64,000 nucleotides of DNA, from NCBI GenBank assembly GCA_020633295.1, contig JACKDW010000015.1, positions 149,564 to 213,563 on the forward strand, given 5' to 3'. Positions 42,636-51,263 of the stretch are shown here, piece after piece. The DNA comes from Myxococcales bacterium. GTDB taxonomy: Bacteria; Myxococcota_A; Polyangia; Nannocystales; Nannocystaceae. Under the pieces are notes generated by a model. That model searched no databases. It was given only the letters and a program-made list of their open reading frames with translations, and was not told the DNA's origin. Position 1 is the stretch's first letter; the number at the start of each line of letters is the position of its first letter. The position numbers and the translations under genes are program-made.

Positions 42636-44189
42636 ATGCATGGACTGATGGTGGGCGCCTCGCTCCTCGCACAGATCCTCGCCGGTCCTGCCGGCGACGC
42701 CGTCGTCGACGCGCCGCTCGCCGCCGAGGACGGTCACGACGATCACACGCGGCCGCCGCTGTACGACGACCTCGACGCGCTCCTGCAGCAGTGGGCGCCG
42801 ATCTACGCCGGCAACGCCGAGTACCCGCGCGCGGTCGGCTTCGTGCCCGCGGACTCGTCGAACTACTCGCAGGGCGGCATCAACCCGGAGTTCATCGTCG
42901 TGCACACGATGCAGGGCTACTACGCGGGCTCGATGTCGTGGTTCCAGAACCCGGCCGCCAACGTCTCGGCGCACTTCGTGATGCGGGCCAGCGACGGCGA
43001 GGTCACGCAGATGGTCAAGCTGAACGACAAGGCGTGGCACGTCGGCAACTACAACGGCAAGTGCCTCGGCATCGAGCACGAGGGCTGGGTCGACGAGCCG
43101 GACGAGTGGTACACGTGGGCGGCGTACACCTCCTCGGCCATGCTCACGCGCTGGATGGCCGATCGCCACGGCATCGCGCTCGACCGCGATCACATCATCG
43201 GGCACGTCGAGGTCCCCGGCGCCAGCCACACCGACCCCGGGCCCGGCTGGAACTGGGACCTGTACATGGCGCTGATCCACGAGCTCGTCTCGGAGCGCGA
43301 GATCGTCGGCGTCGTCGTGGACGCGTCGGCCGCGTGCACGCTGACCGCCAGCGGCGACACCTGGGTGACGCGCACGCTGCAGACGCCCGGCGAGCTCGGC
43401 AACAACGACAAGTGCCTCGTCAGCGCGGGCGCGCAGCTCGAGTATCACTGGGCCGAGGTCGAGCGCATCGGTCGGCGGCGCCTGACGCTCGCGCCGGGCG
43501 GCCCCTGCGACGCGCTCGGCGAGCGCGCCTACGTCGAGGTCTCGGCCTTCAACGGCTTCTGCGCCCCGGAAGACATGGTCGTGGGGGCAGGTACCGAGGT
43601 TCGGCTCGACGGCGGCGCGAGCACGTTTACCGACGCGGCCGGCGCGTTCTCCTTCGCCGACATCGCGGCCGGCGCCCACACCGTCGACGTGCTCGAGGAC
43701 GCCGAGTTCTTCGCCGCCGCGGTCCCGCTCCAGCTCGAGGCGACCCCCGGCGCGCGCGTGATCGCGGTCGTCGAGCCAGTGCCGGTCGACGACACCGACG
43801 GCGACCCCACCGACACCGGTGACCCCACCGATCCGACCGCCGATCCCACCGACCCCACCAGCGACCCGACCGCCGATCCCACCGACCCCACGGGCGACCC
43901 GACGAACCCGACCGGCGATCCCACCAGCGACCCCACGGATCCGACCGGCGACCCGAGCGGCTCGACCGGCGACGGCGACTCGAGCGACGCGGGCGGTGAC
44001 CCCGGCGACAGCGGCGGCGGCAGCAACGGCGGCGGCGGCACGGACAGCGCCGGCGCGCTGCCCAACGACTACGGCGGCGACGCGGCCTACCCCGAGGGCT
44101 GCGGCTGTCGGAGCGCGAACTCGCGCGAGCTCCCGGGGCTGCTCGTGCTCCTGCTCGCGGCGACGCGGCGACGACGTCGGCGGCGCTGA
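42636..44189 (+). CDS. N-acetylmuramoyl-L-alanine amidase with MYXO-CTERM tail
   Basis: A 517 aa protein. Signal peptide (LMVGASLLAQILAGPAGDA). Amidase_2 domain at about 75-215 with Zn ligands in FIVVHTMQGYY (His), IIGHVEVPG (His) and SHTDPGPGW (Asp), and the typical SAHFVMRASDGEVTQMV and IEHEGWV blocks. A beta-rich region (about 220-380) follows, partly a CarboxypepD_reg-like segment (EVRLDGGASTFTDAAGAFSF). Then comes a long (D/G)DPT repeat linker and a MYXO-CTERM tail (CGCRSAN, LLVLLLAA, RRRRRRR). It should cut peptidoglycan stem peptides while held at the surface. ATG 42636 is preferred over 42630 because of the hexamer spacing. Confidence 0.9.
   Translation: MHGLMVGASLLAQILAGPAGDAVVDAPLAAEDGHDDHTRPPLYDDLDALLQQWAPIYAGNAEYPRAVGFVPADSSNYSQGGINPEFIVVHTMQGYYAGSMSWFQNPAANVSAHFVMRASDGEVTQMVKLNDKAWHVGNYNGKCLGIEHEGWVDEPDEWYTWAAYTSSAMLTRWMADRHGIALDRDHIIGHVEVPGASHTDPGPGWNWDLYMALIHELVSEREIVGVVVDASAACTLTASGDTWVTRTLQTPGELGNNDKCLVSAGAQLEYHWAEVERIGRRRLTLAPGGPCDALGERAYVEVSAFNGFCAPEDMVVGAGTEVRLDGGASTFTDAAGAFSFADIAAGAHTVDVLEDAEFFAAAVPLQLEATPGARVIAVVEPVPVDDTDGDPTDTGDPTDPTADPTDPTSDPTADPTDPTGDPTNPTGDPTSDPTDPTGDPSGSTGDGDSSDAGGDPGDSGGGSNGGGGTDSAGALPNDYGGDAAYPEGCGCRSANSRELPGLLVLLLAATRRRRRRR
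43800..43980 (+). repeat. DPT-coding low-complexity tandem repeat
   Basis: GACCCCACC-type 9-15 bp units encode the DPTDPT/GDPT linker between the folded domains and the MYXO-CTERM tail of the amidase. Imperfect copies suggest repeat slippage. Confidence 0.7.
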
Positions 44190-44214
44190 GGCCCACGGCG
44201 CGCCGCGCGGCGCG

Positions 44215-44223
44215 TGATATGAT
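44215..44223 (+). promoter_or_regulatory. Putative extended -10 element (TGATATGAT)
   Basis: TG-A-TATGAT lies 19 nt before the ATG at 44243. The alternative ATG at 44219 falls inside the hexamer, so the shorter protein is more likely. Confidence 0.5.
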
Positions 44224-44242
44224 CGCGCGACAGGACACGCCG

Positions 44243-44650
44243 ATGTCGAAGCGCGCCGATCCGAACACGATCCTGTCCGAGCTGTGCTTCCTGTACCTCG
44301 CGTGCAGCCACGCGACCGACAACGAGCTCTCGGACGCCGAGCTCGACACCATCATCCACTGCGTCCGCGTGTGGGCGCCGGGCCAGTCGATCAAGGCGGT
44401 CGACGCGGTGCTCGAGCGGACGCTGGTGCTCTACACCTCGATCGGCAGCCGCGTCGAGAAGCTGAAGACGGCCTCGCGCTGCGCCCACGCGCTGCGCGAC
44501 AAGCTCGCGCTCGATCAGCTCGAGGCGATCATCCGCGACCTCGCGCGCATCGCCTCGGCCGACGGCGAGGTCATCGCGCGCGAGCGCACCTTCGTCGAGG
44601 CGACCGCGCGCAGCTTCGGCGTCGTCATCGACGACTCGCTGTGGTCGTAG
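44243..44650 (+). CDS. TerB-like helical protein
   Basis: A 135 aa all-helical protein resembling the TerB/tellurite-resistance fold: ILSELCFLYLACSHATDNELSDAELDTI, then LDQLEAIIRDLARIASADGEVIARERTFVEATARSFGV. The two acidic ASADGE/ATDNE-like loops match the metal-binding turns of TerB proteins. No other ter genes are nearby, so a tellurite role is not implied. The start ATG 44243 has AGGA 7 nt upstream. Its stop codon abuts the convergent stop of the next gene. Confidence 0.75.
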   Translation: MSKRADPNTILSELCFLYLACSHATDNELSDAELDTIIHCVRVWAPGQSIKAVDAVLERTLVLYTSIGSRVEKLKTASRCAHALRDKLALDQLEAIIRDLARIASADGEVIARERTFVEATARSFGVVIDDSLWS

Positions 44651-45790
44651 TCAGCGCGCGCCTGGCTTGGACATGTCCACAGGTACATATCCGAGCTCGG
44701 TCCCCGGGAACTTGTCGGTCACGAGCAGGAAGCCGCGCCCGTCGAGCCGCGCGAGCCCCTCCCAGTTGCGCGACGCGCCCGCGAGCTCGAGCACGATCGG
44801 CGCCGCGTCGGTCAGCGTGACCCCGGCGTCGGGGTCGTAGCGCAGCTCGAGCAGGCGCTCGACGACCGTCGAGCCCGCGTGCGTCGGCCCGCGCCCGCGC
44901 GCCCGCGCGAGCGCGTCGATGATCGGCGACACGCCGTCCTCGCTCGCCGGGAAGCGGTAGTTGATGACCCAGAAGCGCCCCGCGGCGTCGAGCGAGCTCG
45001 CGTCGGTCACCCGGTACTCGATCGCCGCCATCGGCGTCGCCACGGGCGCCGTCACGGGCGCCTCCGCCTGCCCCGTCGCCATGACCCGCAGCGCCCGCGG
45101 CTCCGGCGTGCGCGGCGGGGCGTTGCGCTCGTACAGCGCCAGCGCGCCGCCCGGCACCACGGTCAGCGCTTCGAAGCCCGAGTTGAAGATGCGCGCCGGC
45201 GTCGGCAGCTCGGTGAGCGACGCGGCGTCGAGCTCGATCGCCGCGAGCGACCCGCCCTGCTCGCGCGCGCGCCCGACGACGAGGTACCCGCGCGCGTCCC
45301 AGCCGGTCTCAATGGTCAGGTAAACCTGGTCGCCCGCGAACGCGATCGCCTCGAAGCCCTGGAAGCCGGACACGCGCGCGCGGACCTCGTCGGTCGCCAT
45401 CTCGACCACCCGGGGCGACAGCGGCGCGTCGAGCTCCCCGTCGACGCGCGCGAGGATGTCCGCGCGCGACAGCGCGTACAGCTCGCCCACGCCGCCGCCG
45501 AGCGCCGGGTACTGCGGCAGCAGCACGAGCTCGTCCTTGTACCAGTCGAGCCCCGAGAACTCGCGCTCGGCCGCGCTCGCGGGCCCGGCGAGCGTCAGGG
45601 GACGCACGGCGAGCTCGCGCAGCGTCGGGATCCCGGCCTCGCGGATCGGCTCGAGCGGCGCTGCGTCTCGCGACGCGTCGCGGCAGGCGTGCGTCGACAG
45701 CACGATCACGGCGCAGCTCACCAGCGTCGCTACGGCGCCAGCGCGGAGGGCTCGGCGTGCGGCGGAGAACACGACGCCCCATGTTACCAC
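44651..45790 (-). CDS. Esterase-like-phytase/SdiA-regulated-type propeller lipoprotein
   Basis: A 379 aa exported protein. A hydrophobic N-terminal region (GAVATLVSCAVIVLSTHAC) contains possible lipobox LVSC (Cys26). The mature part shows repeated beta blocks of a propeller (EFSGLDWYKDELVLLPQY, GFQGFEAIAFAGDQVYLTIE, GFEALTVVPGGALALYER, NWEGLARLDGRGFLLVTDKFPGTELGYVPV). This pattern resembles the phytase-like/SdiA-regulated families that fold as six-bladed propellers. Catalytic acidic clusters typical of true phytases are not evident, so substrate and activity are open. GTG 45790 is provisional. Confidence 0.65.
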   Translation of the reverse strand: MVTWGVVFSAARRALRAGAVATLVSCAVIVLSTHACRDASRDAAPLEPIREAGIPTLRELAVRPLTLAGPASAAEREFSGLDWYKDELVLLPQYPALGGGVGELYALSRADILARVDGELDAPLSPRVVEMATDEVRARVSGFQGFEAIAFAGDQVYLTIETGWDARGYLVVGRAREQGGSLAAIELDAASLTELPTPARIFNSGFEALTVVPGGALALYERNAPPRTPEPRALRVMATGQAEAPVTAPVATPMAAIEYRVTDASSLDAAGRFWVINYRFPASEDGVSPIIDALARARGRGPTHAGSTVVERLLELRYDPDAGVTLTDAAPIVLELAGASRNWEGLARLDGRGFLLVTDKFPGTELGYVPVDMSKPGAR

Positions 45791-46020
45791 CGCGACGCGT
45801 CCGCGAACGCGCCGACGGCGACGCGGACGGCGGCGTCGACCGGACGCGACGACGAGCGCCCCGGCGTTACCCCGGCGCGTCGCGAACGAGCGGCGTCGCG
45901 TCGACCGCTCGACCGCGGAGCTTCCTCCGCTTCGCCGCCGGTTCGCCGCGGGCCGCTCCCCGACCTCCCCCGGACGATCACGCGGCTTTACAAGCCCGCG
46001 CGCATGGGCGAAGACGGGTC

Positions 46021-48072
46021 GTGCCTCGCGTCTGTGTACCCTCCCCGCGCCCCTGGTCCCTCGCGCAGCTGGTCGCGCTCTCGCTGCTGTGCGGCTGCCT
46101 CGCGGACGTGGGGGGTGGCGGGAACCCGTGGACGACGACCGACACGAGCGCGACCAACGATAGCGTCGACAACGACGACGACGACGACGACGACGACACG
46201 GGCGAGAGCACCACGGGCGCGCCGGGTGACGTGCCCGAGCCCGACTGGCCGCTGCTCGAGTGCGACCCGATCGTGCCGGCCAAGTGCGCGTTCCCCTTCC
46301 CCTCCAACGTGTACACGGTGCCCAGCGACAGCCCGACCGGACGCCGGGTGCTGCTGTCGGAGGCGATGATGCCGGTGACCAAGGAGGGCACGCCCTCGCT
46401 GCCCGACATCTTCTCGGAGAGCGACGGCTTCTCGCCCGGCTCCGCGCTGCTCGCCTACTTCCCCGGCGTCACGACCACCGGGCTCGCCGACGCCAAGCAC
46501 GTCGAGCGCTCGCTCGAGGACGACTCCCCCACCGTGCTGCTCAACGCCGAGACGGGTGAGCGCGTGCTTCACTGGGCCGAGCTCGACGAGACGACGAAGT
46601 TCAACGCGACGCGGACCTTCATCATCCGGCCGGCGGTGCGGCTCGACGACAGCGCGCGCTACGTCGTCGCGATCCGCGGGCTCGTCGACGATCAGGGCGC
46701 GGCGCTGCCGGCCTCCCCGGTCTTCGCCGCGCTGCGCGACCGCGGCCCCCACGACGACCCGTCGGTCGAGCCGCGCCGCGACCTCTACGAGAACATCTTC
46801 GCGCGGCTCGAGGAGGCCGGCGTCGCCCGCGACGACCTCCAGCTCGCGTGGGACTTCACGACCGCGAGCGAGGAGAACAACACCCGCTGGCTGCTGCACA
46901 TGCGCGACGAGGCGCTCGCGCTCGTCGGCCAAGACGGCCCCGGCTACACCATCACGAAGATCACCGAGGACTGGAGCCCGAACATCGCGCTGCGGGTCGA
47001 GGGCAAGATCGAGGTCCCGCGCTACCTCGACGACCCGGGCCCCGGCGGCGAGCTGCTGCTCGGCGAGGACGGGCTGCCCGAGCCCGACGGCGTGGCCGAG
47101 TACCCGTTCTTGCTGCTCGTCCCCAACAGCGCGCTAGAGGAGCCCGCCGGCATCATGCAGTTCGGCCACGGGCTGTTCGGCAAGTACACCGACGTCGAGA
47201 ACAGCGCCGTGCAGGCGCTCGCCAACGAGCACAACTTCGTCGCCTTCGGCATGGACTGGATCGGCCTGAGCGAGCAGGACATCGGCACGCTCGGGGGGGT
47301 GTTCGGCGGCGACGACATCAGCGCGTTCAAGACCGTCCCCGATCGCCTGCACCAGGCCGTGCTCAACGCCCACCTCGGCATGCGCCTGCTGCAGACCGGG
47401 CTCTACGAGGACCCGGCGCTGCGGCCGGGCGGAGCGCCGCTGATCGACCCGAACAACCGCGCGTTCTTCGGCGCCAGCCTCGGCGGGATCATGGGCTCGG
47501 TCTACATGGCGACGACCGTCGACGTCACGCGCGGCGGCCTCGGCGTGCCCGGGCAGCCCTTCAACTTGCTGCTCACGCGCAGCGAGCTGTTCGACCCCTT
47601 CCTCGCCACGATCCAGGCGCGCTGGCCCGACCCGCTCGACGTCATGCTCATGTACACGCTGATCCAGCTGCTGTGGGATCGCGCCGAGCCCACCGGCTAC
47701 ACGCACCGCATCCGCGATCCGCTGCCGAACACGCCGGCCCACGAGGTCCTGATGCAGGTCGCGCTCGGCGACCACCTCGTGACGAATTATGGCTCATGGG
47801 TCATGGCCCGAACGCTGGGGGTGGTGAACGTCGGCGACGACGCCCCGGAGATCTTCGGCGTCCCGCGCGGCGAGCAGGGCCACGAGGGCACCGGGATGAT
47901 CGTCTACGACTTCGGGCTGCCGCCGATCCCGGTCGGCAACGTGCCGATGACCGAAGGCTCTGACCCGCACGGGAAGTCCTGGGACTACGCGCCGGCCCGC
48001 GACGCGCTCGTCCACTTCATCAACACGGGCGAGGTCAAGACGTTCTGCGACGGCCGCTGCGATCCCGACTGA
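46021..48072 (+). CDS. Lipase-like alpha/beta hydrolase lipoprotein
   Basis: A 683 aa protein. Signal peptide with lipidation Cys26 (LLCGC), then an Asp/Thr/Gly linker with a run of eight Asp. Residues about 80-270 form a beta-sandwich region of the kind found in VolA/Pla-type surface lipases (CAFPFPSNVYTVPSD, ATRTFIIRPAVRLDDSARYVVAIRG). The hydrolase domain (about 350-680) has the nucleophile elbow GASLGG with Ser486, and a C-terminal GSDPHGKSWD that probably supplies the catalytic His. It likely hydrolyses lipids or esters at the outer membrane. GTG 46021 is chosen as the only start giving a clean lipoprotein signal. Convergent with the P450 gene. Confidence 0.82.
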   Translation: MPRVCVPSPRPWSLAQLVALSLLCGCLADVGGGGNPWTTTDTSATNDSVDNDDDDDDDDTGESTTGAPGDVPEPDWPLLECDPIVPAKCAFPFPSNVYTVPSDSPTGRRVLLSEAMMPVTKEGTPSLPDIFSESDGFSPGSALLAYFPGVTTTGLADAKHVERSLEDDSPTVLLNAETGERVLHWAELDETTKFNATRTFIIRPAVRLDDSARYVVAIRGLVDDQGAALPASPVFAALRDRGPHDDPSVEPRRDLYENIFARLEEAGVARDDLQLAWDFTTASEENNTRWLLHMRDEALALVGQDGPGYTITKITEDWSPNIALRVEGKIEVPRYLDDPGPGGELLLGEDGLPEPDGVAEYPFLLLVPNSALEEPAGIMQFGHGLFGKYTDVENSAVQALANEHNFVAFGMDWIGLSEQDIGTLGGVFGGDDISAFKTVPDRLHQAVLNAHLGMRLLQTGLYEDPALRPGGAPLIDPNNRAFFGASLGGIMGSVYMATTVDVTRGGLGVPGQPFNLLLTRSELFDPFLATIQARWPDPLDVMLMYTLIQLLWDRAEPTGYTHRIRDPLPNTPAHEVLMQVALGDHLVTNYGSWVMARTLGVVNVGDDAPEIFGVPRGEQGHEGTGMIVYDFGLPPIPVGNVPMTEGSDPHGKSWDYAPARDALVHFINTGEVKTFCDGRCDPD

Positions 48073-48090
48073 GCCGACGCGAGCGGACTG

Positions 48091-49419
48091 CTACTCCGCG
48101 CGCCGGCCCTCGTAGCGCATCTCGACGCCGCCCTCCGGCGCCATCGTGATGTTGCGACGCACCGGGCGAATCGGGCCGTCCTTGACCAGGCGCAGCAGGT
48201 GACCGCGCAGCGCGACGGCCAGCACGAGCTTCATCTCGTAGACGGCGAACGCGGCGCCGATGCAGCGCCGATGTCCGCCGCCGAAGGGGAGGTACTCCGA
48301 GGGGCCGAAGCTGCGTTCGAGGAAGCGCTCCGGTCGCCAGCGATCGGGCTCGGGGTACAGCTCGGGGCGCTGGTGCACGAGCGCCGCGGCCGGGCACACC
48401 CCCACGCCGACGGGCAGCTCGTAGCCCTTGAGCGTCATCGGGCGCGCGAGCACGCGGATGATGTCGGGCACGATCGGGTTGAGCCGCAAGGTCTCGCTGC
48501 AGACCGCGCCGAGGTAGGGCAGCGCCGCGACCGCCTCGGGCTCGAGCGGGCCGTCGCCGAGCCCGTCGAGCTCGGCGAGCAGGCGCGCGCGCGCCTCGTC
48601 GTCGCGGTGCAGCCAGTAGAGCGCCCACGCGAGCGTGATCGCGGTCGTCTCGTGGCCCGCGATCAGCAGCGTCACGAGCTGATCGCGAATCTCGGCGTCG
48701 CTCAAGCCCTCGCCGTCCTCGTCGCGCGCGGCCATCAGCATCGCCAGGATGTCCTCGCGGCCCTCCGGGCGGGCGCGGCACTCGGCGATCTGCGCGTCGA
48801 GCAGCGCGTACCCGCGATCGCGCGCGCGCGTGAACCGGGCGTAGGGCCCGAGGCCGAAGAACTCGCGCTGCAGCGCCCGCGCGAACAGGAACGCGGGGTG
48901 CACGGCCTCCATGGTCTCGACCATCGCGCGCGCGCTCTCCTCGACGCGCGCGGGGTCGGCGAAGCCGAACACGGCGCGCACGATCACCTCGAGCGAGATC
49001 GCCTGCGTGACGCGCTGGATCGGCGCGCTCTCGCCGGGCGTCAGCGCCTCCAGGTGACGCCGCGCGACGTCGATCATGATCTGCCCGTAGGCCCGCATGC
49101 GCGCGCCGTGAAACGGCGGCGCCATCAGCTTGCGCAGCCGCTTGTGGTGCGCCCCGGTGACGAGCAGCACCGAGCGCTCGCCGACCAGCGGCTTGACGGT
49201 CTCGGCCGCGAAGATATCGAAGCCCTGCGGATCAAACGCGAAGATCTGCTTGACCGCTGCAGGGTCGCCCGTCATCACGACGGTGCCGTTGAGCGCCGGG
49301 ATCGTCACGGGGTCTCCGTACTCCTCGACCCACTTGCGGTACTCCTCGTACGGGGCGCGCAGCGCCTTGTAGGTCGAGAGCAGCGTGGAGCGAGGGCCCG
49401 GGGGCAAGCGTGACGCCAT
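48091..49419 (-). CDS. Cytochrome P450
   Basis: A 442 aa P450 with all hallmarks: I-helix AGHETTAITLAW, K-helix ExxR (CSETLRLNP), the PERF-like WRPERFLE and the heme loop FGGGHRRCIG with axial Cys386. It should be a heme-thiolate monooxygenase. The N-terminus has no membrane anchor. No ferredoxin or reductase gene is adjacent, so electron partners and substrate are unknown. The sequence style is like the CYP families that hydroxylate fatty acids or terpenoids. ATG 49419 lies 6 nt after the minus-strand hexamer TACCGT. Confidence 0.93.
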   Translation of the reverse strand: MASRLPPGPRSTLLSTYKALRAPYEEYRKWVEEYGDPVTIPALNGTVVMTGDPAAVKQIFAFDPQGFDIFAAETVKPLVGERSVLLVTGAHHKRLRKLMAPPFHGARMRAYGQIMIDVARRHLEALTPGESAPIQRVTQAISLEVIVRAVFGFADPARVEESARAMVETMEAVHPAFLFARALQREFFGLGPYARFTRARDRGYALLDAQIAECRARPEGREDILAMLMAARDEDGEGLSDAEIRDQLVTLLIAGHETTAITLAWALYWLHRDDEARARLLAELDGLGDGPLEPEAVAALPYLGAVCSETLRLNPIVPDIIRVLARPMTLKGYELPVGVGVCPAAALVHQRPELYPEPDRWRPERFLERSFGPSEYLPFGGGHRRCIGAAFAVYEMKLVLAVALRGHLLRLVKDGPIRPVRRNITMAPEGGVEMRYEGRRAE

Positions 49420-49425
49420 GGGACC

Positions 49426-49431
49426 ACGGTA
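49426..49431 (-). promoter_or_regulatory. Putative -10 element (TACCGT) of the P450 gene
   Basis: Minus-strand TACCGT ends 6 nt before the ATG at 49419, giving a predicted leaderless transcript. Confidence 0.4.
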
Positions 49432-49541
49432 GTCAGCGCCGCCGCGATCGTCCAGGGGCGCGACTCGGCGTCGCGCTCGCTACACGTCGACGCGCGGGCT
49501 CCACCGTGGCGCGCCCGCGCCCGCTGCTCCATGCTCACGTC

Positions 49542-50042
49542 ATGCAGCGCGCGCGCGTACGCCCGGCGACCGAGCACGACCTCCCCGTCATCCTGGAGCT
49601 CATCCGCGAGCTCGCGATCTACGAGCGCGAGCCCGACGCGGTCGAGGCCACGGTCGAGGACCTGCGCCGCGACGGCTTCGGCGAACAGCCGCGCTTCCAC
49701 GTCGCGCTCGCGGAGGACGGCGGCGCGGCGGTCGGCTTCGCGCTCTACTTCTTCACCTACTCGACCTGGCAGGGGCGCCCCGGGCTGCACCTCGAGGACC
49801 TGTTCGTACGGCCATCTCACCGCGGCCGCGGGCTCGGCAAGGCGCTGCTCGTCGAGCTCGCGCGCGTCGCCGTGCGCCGCGGCTGCGGGCGCTATCAGTG
49901 GCAGGTGCTCGACTGGAACGCGCCGGCGATCGACTTCTACGAGCGCCTCGGCGCGCGCCGGCTCGGCGAGTGGCTGAGCATGCGGGTCTCGGGCGAGGCC
50001 CTCGCCGCGCTCGCGGCCGAGCCGACGGTCGTCGACGCCTGA
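49542..50042 (+). CDS. GNAT-family N-acetyltransferase
   Basis: A 166 aa GNAT protein. ARVRPATEHDLPVILELIRELAIYEREPDAVEAT begins the fold. The acetyl-CoA loop is HLEDLFVRPSHRGRGLGKALLVELA (R/Q-x-x-G-x-G/A motif as RGRGLG). LDWNAPAIDFYERLGAR is the typical C-terminal block. It resembles the diamine acetyltransferase group (YEREPDAVEAT...FFTYSTWQGRPGLHLEDLFV), so a polyamine or related amine substrate is possible. ATG 49542 matches the family's normal N-terminus. Confidence 0.92.
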   Translation: MQRARVRPATEHDLPVILELIRELAIYEREPDAVEATVEDLRRDGFGEQPRFHVALAEDGGAAVGFALYFFTYSTWQGRPGLHLEDLFVRPSHRGRGLGKALLVELARVAVRRGCGRYQWQVLDWNAPAIDFYERLGARRLGEWLSMRVSGEALAALAAEPTVVDA

Positions 50043-50075
50043 GTCGTCGCGTCGCCTCGGTCGCCGACGCGGCGC

Positions 50076-50510
50076 CTACACGAAGTCGGTGAGCTTCTTG
50101 CGCGCGCCGCCGCGCGGGTCCTCGCGCTTGCTCTTGCAGCGGACGCACAGCCGCGCGTACGGGAGCAGCTCGAGCCGCCGCCGCCGGATCAGCTCGTCGC
50201 AGACCTCGCACAGCCCGTAGTCCTCGGGGCTCTCCCGGAGCTTGCGCAGCGCCGCCTCGATCAGGTGCAGCGAGCCCGTGCGCGCGCGATTTCGGCTGCT
50301 CGCGATCGCCTGGCTCATCTCGTTGAGCGGCTGGGCGTCCTCGTCCCCGCCGACATCGGCCGCGTCGACGCGGTTGGGCTCCAGCGTCACGTCGCCGGTC
50401 TCCACCAGCTCGTCGCGCAGCCGCTCCAGCAGCGCGCGGAAGCGCTGCCGCTCCGACTCGCTGAGCTCGTCATCTTCCGCCGGCCCCGGGCCCCCAGCTC
50501 GCCGCGCCAT
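50076..50510 (-). CDS. DksA/TraR-family zinc-finger protein
   Basis: A 144 aa protein with an acidic coiled-coil N-terminal half (SESERQRFRALLERLRDELVE) and a C4 zinc finger (Cys101, Cys104, Cys122, Cys125; CEVCDELI and CVRCKSK). DksA proteins bind the RNA polymerase secondary channel and modify transcription, often with ppGpp. The usual DxxDxA tip of the coiled coil is partly visible as RVDAADVGGDE. ATG 50510 is chosen; TACCAT lies 8 nt upstream and GGAG in between. Confidence 0.85.
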   Translation of the reverse strand: MARRAGGPGPAEDDELSESERQRFRALLERLRDELVETGDVTLEPNRVDAADVGGDEDAQPLNEMSQAIASSRNRARTGSLHLIEAALRKLRESPEDYGLCEVCDELIRRRRLELLPYARLCVRCKSKREDPRGGARKKLTDFV

Positions 50511-50518
50511 GGCACTCC

Positions 50519-50524
50519 ATGGTA
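50519..50524 (-). promoter_or_regulatory. Putative -10 element (TACCAT) of the DksA-like gene
   Basis: Minus-strand TACCAT ends 8 nt before the ATG at 50510. Confidence 0.35.
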
Positions 50525-50671
50525 CCGCAGCCGCGGACGCAGGGCGCCGCGCGAGTTCACGCCTACCACATTCGCGGACCGGTTTCGCCGCCGCGAAGAT
50601 CCGCGCACACTGGGGACCGCGAGCTCCAGGCGTCACGCGCACGAAGCTCCTCCCATCTCGACGGTCCGCCG

Positions 50672-50692
50672 ATCCGCCATCCGCCATCCGCC
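50672..50692 (+). repeat. 7-bp tandem repeat directly before the sixA start
   Basis: Three perfect units of ATCCGCC end exactly at the ATG of the next gene. No SD is visible, so the repeat occupies the place of a ribosome-binding site. Confidence 0.75.
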
Positions 50693-51196
50693 ATGAAGAT
50701 CCTCCTCCTCCGACACGGTGAAGCGGTGCCCGAGCGCGCCGCCGGATCCGACGCGCGTCGCTGGTTGACGAAGGACGGACGCGACGCGCTGCGCACCGTC
50801 GCCGCGGTCGCCCGCGAGCAGGGCGTCTCGCTCACGCAGATCTACACGAGCCCGCTCGTGCGCGCGGTGCAGACCGCAGAGCTGCTCGCCCACGGCCTCG
50901 GCTACACCGGCGAGATCATCGTGCACAACCCCCTCAACAACGCGCCGATCGCCCGCATCCTCGCGCCGCTCGAGGCGCACGAGGACGGCGACACGGTCGC
51001 GCTCGTGGGGCACAACCCGGCGATGAACACGCTCGCCGGCTTCCTCAGCGGTCGCCGACACTTCCCGGGCTACCCCCCTGGAGGCCTGTGCCTGGTCGAG
51101 GGGGACCCCGGCGCGCCCGCGACCGAGTTCCGCTGGATGATCAACCCGAAGACCGGCGAGCGCGTCACGCGGATCCGCGATCTGATGATCTTCTGA
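50693..51196 (+). CDS. sixA: SixA-type phosphohistidine phosphatase
   Basis: A 167 aa histidine phosphatase. The RHG motif LLLRHGEAVPE (His8) and the later GHNPAMNTLAGFLSG supply the two catalytic histidines, with IYTSPLVRAVQTAELLA between them. SixA enzymes remove phosphate from the histidine of hybrid kinases/phosphotransfer proteins or PTS components. Two hybrid histidine kinases are in the window but not adjacent. ATG 50693 gives the normal family N-terminus. No promoter or SD is obvious. Confidence 0.9.
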   Translation: MKILLLRHGEAVPERAAGSDARRWLTKDGRDALRTVAAVAREQGVSLTQIYTSPLVRAVQTAELLAHGLGYTGEIIVHNPLNNAPIARILAPLEAHEDGDTVALVGHNPAMNTLAGFLSGRRHFPGYPPGGLCLVEGDPGAPATEFRWMINPKTGERVTRIRDLMIF

Positions 51197-51251
51197 TCGG
51201 CGCGCAAACGCAGACCAGCGCGCGGCGATACTCAACCAGGCCGCGGTCCGG

Positions 51252-51257
51252 TAGTGT
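51252..51257 (+). promoter_or_regulatory. Putative -10 element (TAGTGT) of the first vWA lipoprotein gene
   Basis: TAGTGT ends 6 nt before the GTG at 51264, the same geometry as for the two paralogues downstream. Confidence 0.4.
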
Positions 51258-51263
51258 TCCGCC

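Noticed and set aside
44191..44214. GC palindrome GCGCCGCGCGGCGC after the amidase as terminator
   Set aside because: Self-complementary GC strings are frequent in this composition. It has no T tract and runs into the putative -10 of the next gene.
44669..44678. Palindrome GGACATGTCC
   Set aside because: It lies inside the coding end of the propeller lipoprotein gene and reads as ordinary codons.
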